Of a stretch of 64,000 bases of DNA, positions 58,107-64,000 are shown in pieces. The DNA is taken from the NCBI RefSeq assembly GCF_032027425.1, contig NZ_JAVSJA010000001.1, forward strand, positions 434,001 to 498,000, in the 5' to 3' direction. A program made the translations under genes and the position numbers. The notes under the pieces are model-generated. The model did no database searches and was not told where the DNA came from. It saw only the letters and a program-made list of their open reading frames with translations. Numbering within the stretch: position 1 is the first letter of the stretch; every line of letters begins with the position of its first letter. Source of the DNA: Microcystis wesenbergii NRERC-220. Its GTDB lineage: Bacteria > Cyanobacteriota > Cyanobacteriia > Cyanobacteriales > Microcystaceae.

Positions 58107-59283
58107 AGTTCAAATCGTCTTTCTGGACATTTACACTCTCAATAATTTTATCAAATCTAAAAACTTTACATTTATCTTTTGTTGTTAAAATACTTCTTTT
58201 TTCTTCAGTAGTTAAAGTTCTAATTTCTCCATTTAAAAATTCACCCCATAAAGCTAATTTTTGGGCATCTTCTGTCGTTCCTTCTATTCCAGTTCTTTGA
58301 TAGAATAGTTTGTTAGCTTTTACTTGATTTATATTTTTAGAGTACCATAATAAATAATTAAAGGCGTTTCTAATCGTTTTACTATTTGGTGTTCCCTTTT
58401 TCCAAACTATTGTTGAAACAAAATTCTCCCCACCAAAAACCTCATCCATCAACTCCCGAACATGATGCACATTCTCATCGGAAATCTGCACAAAAACACT
58501 ACCGCTATCAGTCAACAACTCCCGGGCCAACAACAAACGATCGCGTAAATAACTCAGATAAGAATGTAACCCTAATTCCCAAGTATCTCGATAAGCTTGC
58601 ACCATCTCCGGTTCGCGGGTGAAATCATCGTCATCGTTGTGTTTAACGTCGCGTTTTCTCACAAAAGGCTGAAAATTAGAACCAAATTTTACCCCGTAGG
58701 GAGGGTCAATATAAATCATCTGCACCTTACCCCCCATCCCCTCGTATTGCAGTAGGGAGTTCATCGTCACCAACGAGTCACCGAGAATCATCCGGTTTAC
58801 CCATTTATCGTGATACTCATAAGCTCGGAGAATCTGGTCAGTAATTGACCATTTAGGGTCATTAAATAGATTCAATTGTTCCCCTTTTTCCACCTTGTGG
58901 GATTTCAGGGTTTCAATAATTGCCCTAGTGGATAAACGTTCATGGACAAATAGGGGTAAAGTTGGCACTTGAAAAGATAACCTTTCGGCCTTTCCTGTCC
59001 AATTTAAAAACGGTTCACCGATTGCCTTGAGTTTACGCGCTGCTATTTTGGCGGTTTCTAAATCTTCTGCCGCGAGAATTTGCTCAATTAAAGCCTCAGC
59101 TTGTTCTCGTGCGGGGTTTTCATCCCAGTTTAACTCCGGGGACAAAGAGGAATCATAACGATAGGTGACAGGGGGTTTCTTTTTCTTGAAGTGGGGTTCC
59201 GTGCCAATATCGGGACGCTGGGGATGTTCCTCGCCATGGTTGTAACTTTTGGCTTCCGTTTTCTTGTTCGTTTTCTTGGGCAT
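58107..59283 (-). pseudogene. Truncated second mod gene with a different recognition region
   Basis: From MPKKTNKKTEAK to VFGGENFV it is nearly identical to the intact mod at 40628 (a visible change is LLLSREL to LLLAREL). It then diverges completely (STIVWKKGTPNSKTIRNAFN to EKRSILTTKDKCKVFRFDKI) over the segment where type III Mod proteins carry their target recognition domain. Motif I, the intein and the C-terminal domain are missing, removed at the IS66 boundary. Motif IV IDPPYGVKF is intact. Confidence 0.88.
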
Positions 59284-59329
59284 TAGCAACTCTTCCTCCA
59301 GGGCGAGGTCAATCTTTATTGTAACCCTT
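58418..59329 (-). repeat. 0.9-kb inverted repeat, copy 2 (mod 5' region)
   Basis: Counterpart of 40582-41493 in opposite orientation. The two arms enclose about 17 kb including res, the TA and xis cassettes and most of the intact mod gene. Confidence 0.93.
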
Positions 59330-59348
59330 GAATAACCCCAAGAGAGCC

Positions 59349-59382
59349 AAAAAAAAGCGAACTTCTCTGGGGAGAAATTCGC
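59349..59382 (-). terminator. Rho-independent terminator of psbO
   Basis: On the minus strand, GCGAATTTCTC and GAGAAGTTCGC form an 11-bp stem (one mismatch) with a CCCA loop, followed by eight T residues. It lies 31 bases after the psbO stop. Confidence 0.92.
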
Positions 59383-59412
59383 CTTAATTTCCAGAAATTC
59401 TGAATTTATTAA

Positions 59413-60246
59413 TTAGGCACGAGCTTCGAGACGACCGTAGAAAATGCCGCGAATTTTCACTTCTTCAGCATCTTTTGCCCCTAAATCTGTATCAGAAGGC
59501 TGCTCACTTTCAAAAACACCAGCAAACTCGCCAGTAGAAGCGTCAACTTTAGTTACCTGTAAAGACATAGTACCTTTACCCAGTTCCGTCGCTTTGACGT
59601 TAGCACGCTGGAAATCTTGACTATCAGCACTAGCGGGTAAAGCGACAGCGTTATCATAACCCGTCACCACACCCCGACCTTTGGGATCTAAGAAACCAGC
59701 GCCACGATAGGAGGGAACTTTAAAGTCGCCTACAAAATCGGTGGAACTGTTGATAGAGCTAAATCCAGCTTCGGTTTTGCCAGTGAAACCTTTAATGGTA
59801 AAGAAGAGGGGAACTCTTTCACCTCCGGGTAATTGTACGGTAATGGGTTGGAAATCGATACCGTCTTCTTCCTTGAGGGTTAAAACACCGTCTTCGCCTA
59901 CGGTTAAGGTCGCTGTCATCTGTTCTAAACTGGTGGTATCTCTGGTTAAGAGTTTACCTGGGATAAAGGTGGCTGCTTCCCGCTTATTAATGGGTTCACC
60001 CTTGACAAAATATTCTTGGGGTTCCAAGCATAAATCTGTCACCACATAACTTTCGCCGCTTTCTAAGGGGAGAGTACCCCGGGTAAACTCGGAAATCTGG
60101 GGACATTTGTTAGCTAATCCCGTGTTTAAAATTTCATCATAGGTTAGCTCGTTTCTATTCAGGACGGCACTAGGCGCGTCGCTACAAGCTGTCAACACCC
60201 CTAAGCACAAGGCTAAAAAGGCAACTAACAATGCACGAAATCTCAT
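59413..60246 (-). CDS. psbO: Photosystem II manganese-stabilising protein PsbO
   Basis: The 33-kDa extrinsic protein that stabilises the Mn4CaO5 cluster on the lumenal side of photosystem II. A signal peptide (FRALLVAFLALCLGVLTACS) is followed by LTYDEILNTGLANKCPQI with the first of two Cys residues (Cys48, Cys73) that form the conserved disulfide. The GKTEAGFSS and GRGVVTGYDNAVALP blocks are typical; 277 residues is normal. It is a single-gene unit with a strong terminator; upstream lies a non-coding, repeat-rich interval. Confidence 0.97.
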   Translation of the reverse strand: MRFRALLVAFLALCLGVLTACSDAPSAVLNRNELTYDEILNTGLANKCPQISEFTRGTLPLESGESYVVTDLCLEPQEYFVKGEPINKREAATFIPGKLLTRDTTSLEQMTATLTVGEDGVLTLKEEDGIDFQPITVQLPGGERVPLFFTIKGFTGKTEAGFSSINSSTDFVGDFKVPSYRGAGFLDPKGRGVVTGYDNAVALPASADSQDFQRANVKATELGKGTMSLQVTKVDASTGEFAGVFESEQPSDTDLGAKDAEEVKIRGIFYGRLEARA

Positions 60247-60394
60247 CTATGTCAACCTCTCTTTGTCAATCTTTACAATTACTACCCTTGATCCATAGCC
60301 TGATGAATTATCGAATCGGTCGGGCCAATTCATCGAAACTCAGTTTATCAAAGATCAGTGACCATTGAGAAGATGGGGGACAGGGAGAGGAGAG

Positions 60395-60530
60395 ACAGAA
60401 GGCAATAGGCAATAGGCAATAGGCAATAGGCAATAGGCAGCTTTGTTCTCCCCACTCCCCACTTCCCCACACCCTACACCCTACACCCTACACCCCACAC
60501 CCTACACCCTACACCCCACACCCTCTTTCA
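60395..60530. repeat. Two minisatellites upstream of psbO
   Basis: About five copies of CAATAGG at 60401-60437 are followed by a CCCTACA/CCCCACA array at 60470-60527. They fill the region between divergent psbO and the gene at 60601; nothing else is recognised in 60247-60600. Confidence 0.85.
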
Positions 60531-60600
60531 AGTCAGAAGGCTCTAAGAAACTCATAGCTGATGACTGATATGATTGGTGTGACTGTTTTCAAATAGGAAC

Positions 60601-60945
60601 ATGAATAGCCGATTGCCGCGAGATAACAGCCAATTAGATAGCCAACTAGATTCCCTTGTAACGACGGTGACAGCGATCGCCCAAGAACAGCAGGGAGATT
60701 GTAACGGTTTGTTAATGTTGCTGCGAACTTTAGAAAATTTACATCGGCAGATTCGCGAGCAGATGTTCGAGCCATCTTTACCCAATACCCGTCAGGACTT
60801 ATACGGATTACTCCGGGATATCGAGGAAACTGGGGGATGGCCCTATATAGAACGGATGAAGTTACAAATGTTAATGGAAAAATTATTAGCCAGTGAAGTC
60901 GGCGCGCTCGATTCGGCGGCAAAAACCGATGATCGGGAAAAATGA
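60601..60945 (+). CDS. Small helical protein of unknown function
   Basis: A 114-residue soluble protein with a Gln/Ser-rich N-terminus and helical segments (LLMLLRTLENLHRQIREQMF, GGWPYIERMKLQMLMEKLL). It resembles small conserved cyanobacterial proteins but I cannot name a family. It precedes the phosphohexomutase by 68 bases in the same direction. Confidence 0.6.
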   Translation: MNSRLPRDNSQLDSQLDSLVTTVTAIAQEQQGDCNGLLMLLRTLENLHRQIREQMFEPSLPNTRQDLYGLLRDIEETGGWPYIERMKLQMLMEKLLASEVGALDSAAKTDDREK

Positions 60946-61013
60946 GTTTCCAGAGGTTACGGAGCGGGTTACAGTATTGGGAAAATGGATATTTTAGGGG
61001 TAGTTCGTAAATC

Positions 61014-62441
61014 ATGACCACCGTGAACCCGATTAAATTTGGAACCGATGGCTGGCGCGGGATTATCGCCGCCGATTTTACTTTCGAGCGAGTCGCTCTG
61101 CTCGCTCCCTTGGCGGCTCAGGTTTTAGCGGATAATTATGGTCAGATCACGGGTTCGCGGACGATTATCGTCGGCTATGATCGGCGGTTTATGGCGGAGG
61201 ATTTTGCTCAAACTGCGGCGGAATCGCTGCAAAAAGCAGGTTTTGATGTGCTTCTCTCCCAATCCTACGCTCCCACTCCCGCTTTTAGTTGGGCAGCTCG
61301 CTCAGAAAATGCTCTCGGTGCGATCGTGTTAACCGCCAGTCATAACCCGGCTAAATATCTCGGTTTGAAGGTTAAAGGTTATTTTGGTGGTTCTGTCTCG
61401 CCAGAAATTACCCAACAAATTGAAGCTTTATTGTCTAATCCGCCGCAATTTAACGACAAGGCGGGTAAATTAAGCACTTTTGAACCGTGGTCAGGTTATT
61501 GTCAGGGTTTACGCCAAAAAGTTAATATTGCCGCTATTGCCGAGGCGATCAAATCGGGACAACTAAAAGTTTATTCCGATGTCATGCACGGTGCGGCGGC
61601 TACCGGTTTAGAGCGTCTTTTGGGGGTGGGGATCACGGAATTACGCGGCAATCGCGATCCTTTGTTCGGTGGCGGCTCTCCGGAACCTTTACCGAGAAAT
61701 TTGAGGGAAATCATCGATAAACTGGCTCAGAGCGCAAATTTAGCTCCTTTGCGAGTAGGTTTGGTCTTCGATGGCGATAGCGATCGAGTGGCGGCGATCG
61801 ATGGTCGGGGGAATTTTTTAAGCACCCAAAATCTCATCCCGATTTTAATCGAGCATTTAGCCGGCAAAAAGGGAATGAGAGGGGAAATTGTGAAAACGGT
61901 GAGCGGTTCCGATTTAATCCCCAAATTAGCCAGTTTATACGGTTTATCGGTCTTTGAAACTCCGATCGGTTATAAGTATATCGCCGATCGAATGTTGACC
62001 ACTCCTGTGTTAATTGGTGGGGAAGAATCGGGAGGTGTCGGTTATGGTACTCACATTCCCGAACGGGATGCTTTATTATCAGCTTTATACGTTTTGGAAG
62101 CGGTGGTGGAATCGGGCCAAGATTTAAGCGATCTTTACGCGCAATTACAGGATAAAACTGGGTTTCATTCTCAGTATGATCGTATTGATTTACCCCTAGC
62201 TAATATGGAAGCTCGCACTCAGTTAATTACTGCTTTGGATAAGGAACCCTTAAGGGAAATTGCCGGTAAACAAGTGACTGATTGTAATCCTATGGACGGT
62301 TATAAGTTCCGTTTAGAAGATGGCAGTTGGTTGTTAATTCGCTTTAGTGGCACAGAACCGGTTTTGCGTCTCTACTGTGAATCTTCAACCCTCGATCGAG
62401 TTCAGGAAATTCTCGCCTGGGCAAAATCTTGGGCTACTTAA
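61014..62441 (+). CDS. Phosphoglucomutase/phosphomannomutase
   Basis: An alpha-D-phosphohexomutase of 475 residues. The N-terminus FGTDGWRGIIAADFT is the substrate-binding start, the active-site serine lies in TASHNPAKYLG (near residue 102), the metal-binding DGDSDR loop is near 248, the sugar-binding GEESGG near 338 and the phosphate-binding RFSGTEPVLRLY near 440. It interconverts hexose-1- and hexose-6-phosphates. Whether it acts on glucose, mannose or both cannot be told here. It would feed glgA and gmd pathways. A hairpin terminator follows. Confidence 0.92.
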   Translation: MTTVNPIKFGTDGWRGIIAADFTFERVALLAPLAAQVLADNYGQITGSRTIIVGYDRRFMAEDFAQTAAESLQKAGFDVLLSQSYAPTPAFSWAARSENALGAIVLTASHNPAKYLGLKVKGYFGGSVSPEITQQIEALLSNPPQFNDKAGKLSTFEPWSGYCQGLRQKVNIAAIAEAIKSGQLKVYSDVMHGAAATGLERLLGVGITELRGNRDPLFGGGSPEPLPRNLREIIDKLAQSANLAPLRVGLVFDGDSDRVAAIDGRGNFLSTQNLIPILIEHLAGKKGMRGEIVKTVSGSDLIPKLASLYGLSVFETPIGYKYIADRMLTTPVLIGGEESGGVGYGTHIPERDALLSALYVLEAVVESGQDLSDLYAQLQDKTGFHSQYDRIDLPLANMEARTQLITALDKEPLREIAGKQVTDCNPMDGYKFRLEDGSWLLIRFSGTEPVLRLYCESSTLDRVQEILAWAKSWAT

Positions 62442-62442
62442 T

Positions 62443-62475
62443 AGAAAACGGGTTTCTTCAAGAAACCCGTTTTCT
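62443..62475 (+). terminator. Hairpin terminator after the phosphohexomutase
   Basis: AGAAAACGGGTTTCT and its perfect complement flank a three-base loop (TCA). The stem ends in TTTTCT, and it begins 2 bases after the stop codon. Confidence 0.88.
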
Positions 62476-62674
62476 GGACTGGTTAAGAGAAAGTTGCTCA
62501 AATTCCCAAAGAATGGGGAAATAATATATAGGAAGTAACAATAAAAGAGACTTTTGAGAATGAATTTACCTTAAAACTCCACAGAAATTATCCTCTTTTG
62601 AGCTGCCTTTTTCTTTTACTTGGGGATTTTACCTAAATCGGCAAAATAGAGTATAATTAAATCTATATTAACTA

Positions 62675-63881
62675 TAGCAAAGAGCGGGATAGTTAGGACA
62701 TATGGCATAGAACGAGTTAGTTAGGACAGATGCCTGAAGGCTTTACTCACAGCATCCACAAGGTTTTCACTATCATTGATAATCTGACTATGGCATAGAA
62801 CGAGTTAGTTAGGACAGATGCCTGAAGGCTTTACTCACAGCATCCACAAGGTTTTCACTATCATTGATAATCTGACTAACATAGTTTTTCAATCTAGCCC
62901 AGAACTTTTCAATTTTGTTGAGGTCTGGAGAATAGGCGGGTAAAAATAGCACTTCACATCCCGCTTTAGCTAACAATTTTTTGATTCTCTCTTTGGGATG
63001 AAAACTGGCGTTATCAATGATGATAATTTGACCGGGTAGTAGTTCGGGTAATATGGCATAGAACGAGTTAGTTAGGACAGATACCTGAAGGCTTTACTCA
63101 CAGCATCCACAAGGTTTTCACTATCATTGATAATCTGACTAACATAGTTTTTCAATCTAGCCCAGAACTTTTCAATTTTGTTGAGGTCTGGAGAATAGGC
63201 GGGTAAAAATAGCACTTCACATCCCGCTTTAGCTAACAATTTTTTGATTCTCTCTTTGGGATGAAAACTGGCGTTATTAATGATGATAATTTGACCGGGT
63301 AGTAGTTCGGGTAATATGGCATAGAACGAGTTAGTTAGGACAGATGCCTGAAGGCTTTACTCACAGCATCCACAAGGTTTTCACTATCATTGATAATCTG
63401 ACTAACATAGTTTTTCAATCTAGCCCAGAACTTTTCAATTTTGTTGAGGTCTGGAGAATAGGCGGGTAAAAATAGCACTTCACATCCCGCTTTAGCTAAC
63501 AATTTTTTGATTCTCTCTTTGGGATGAAAACTGGCGTTATCAATGATGATAATTTGACCGGGTAGTAGTTCGGGTAATAGCAATTGTTCTATCCACTCAC
63601 ACACCAACTCTGTATTACAGTACCCCTCAAACACCATTGGCGCGATCGTGGAACCACGCCACCAACCGCTGATCACACTAACTCGTTCGCTACAGTGACC
63701 TAACTTTAAAGCCTCAAATCTTTCTGATTTGTGACAATATCCATAAGGATAATCGATGGTGTTATCTATTCCAGCTTCATCAATATAGACAAATCTTTCC
63801 GGGGCATAACCTCTGATTTTTTGGAGAAACTCTTTTCGGGCTTCTTCATCTCTTTCTCTGTAGCCATAAGTTTTTTTTTAC
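62675..63881 (-). repeat. IS630-derived tandem array 2 (two 263-bp units)
   Basis: Reverse orientation of array 1. In order: left IS630 end (62675-62700), 88-bp unit (62701-62788), two 263-bp units (from 62789 and 63052), then a longer IS630 part from 63315 reaching into the poly-A run (63871-63879), where ISL3 copy E is inserted. The coding part of the last unit (63335-63870) holds the DDE half of the transposase. All internal junctions are at TA. Confidence 0.93.
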
Positions 63882-64000
63882 GGCTCTTCGGTAATTGTTA
63901 TGCAAATAATTAACTTCAAATAAAATTCGATGATAGTGCCTACGCTCAAAAATAGCTGAAATTTATACAGGGAGAGATTTTAGACACAAACAGGTTAATA
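63882..64000 (+). mobile_element. ISL3 copy E, 5' end (runs off window)
   Basis: Begins GGCTCTTCGGTAATTGTTATG and matches the non-coding leader of copy C (22497) up to the window edge, with one visible difference (AACTTC for AACTTA). It has inserted at the poly-A run that the IS630 transposase uses for frame switching. The transposase gene itself lies beyond the window. Confidence 0.85.

Noticed and set aside
60401-60437. CAATAGG repeats as a CRISPR or iteron array
   Set aside because: Seven-base units with no spacers; a simple minisatellite next to another one.
60533-61021. Minus-strand ORF of 162 codons
   Set aside because: Lies across the small plus-strand gene at 60601 and the upstream of the phosphohexomutase; no family pattern.

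Overview
The window looks like a chromosome segment of a unicellular cyanobacterium, most likely Microcystis. It carries psbO, apcD, ndhS, narM, glgA, hypC/hypD and several small cyanobacterial families, has scattered GCGATCGC (HIP1) sites, and is unusually dense in insertion sequences (IS), MITEs and low-complexity dispersed repeats. The genus is an inference from gene content and mobile-element style, not a database match.

Layout. 0-8 kb: housekeeping and surface-sugar genes (rpsT, gmd, a GT2 glycosyltransferase, narM, a cupin-tyrA pair, a SRPBCC protein, a polytopic glycosyltransferase-like membrane protein). 8.1-17.8 kb: a nest of mobile elements. An ISL3 copy abuts an ISH3-like transposase gene split by an IS630 element, which itself contains a TA-flanked MITE and an IS4 element. 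A second, inverted IS630 copy follows, then an IS66-like transposase gene split by a MITE and another ISL3 copy, then an array of 263-bp units made from the 3' end of IS630. 18-21 kb: HNH nuclease, secreted protein, hypD and hypC. 20.9-23.8 kb: another IS630, IS1182-type remnants, an ISL3 fragment, a MITE and the 3' part of a group II intron. 23.8-39.2 kb: a long conserved stretch (ndhS, metallophosphoesterase, trmB, thioredoxin-TPR protein, glgA, dacB, gor, slipin, apcD, ABC-2 permease, corA).

39.4-59.3 kb is the accessory region of most interest. A type III-like restriction-modification locus has a mod gene split by an intein (Hint blocks plus a DUF559 nuclease) exactly at the Cys of the SAM-binding CGSGTT motif. 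Between mod and res lie a membrane protein, a Phd antitoxin with a broken toxin, DUF4258 and DUF2283 genes and an xisH-xisI pair. The first codons of res occur three times, as scars flanking these cassettes. A second, inverted, truncated mod copy at 58.1-59.3 kb is almost identical over about 0.9 kb and then switches to a different specificity region before being cut by an IS66 element. Between the two copies are a methyltransferase-glycosyltransferase fusion, a SpoIIAA-like protein, a serine-recombinase-family protein lacking the expected catalytic serine, and remains of IS605/TnpB, IS630, IS30 and IS66 elements.

59.3-64 kb: psbO with a strong terminator, a small conserved gene, a phosphoglucomutase/phosphomannomutase, then a second inverted copy of the IS630-derived 263-bp array with two units instead of three, interrupted by another ISL3 copy that runs off the window. 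No rRNA, tRNA or CRISPR array was recognised.
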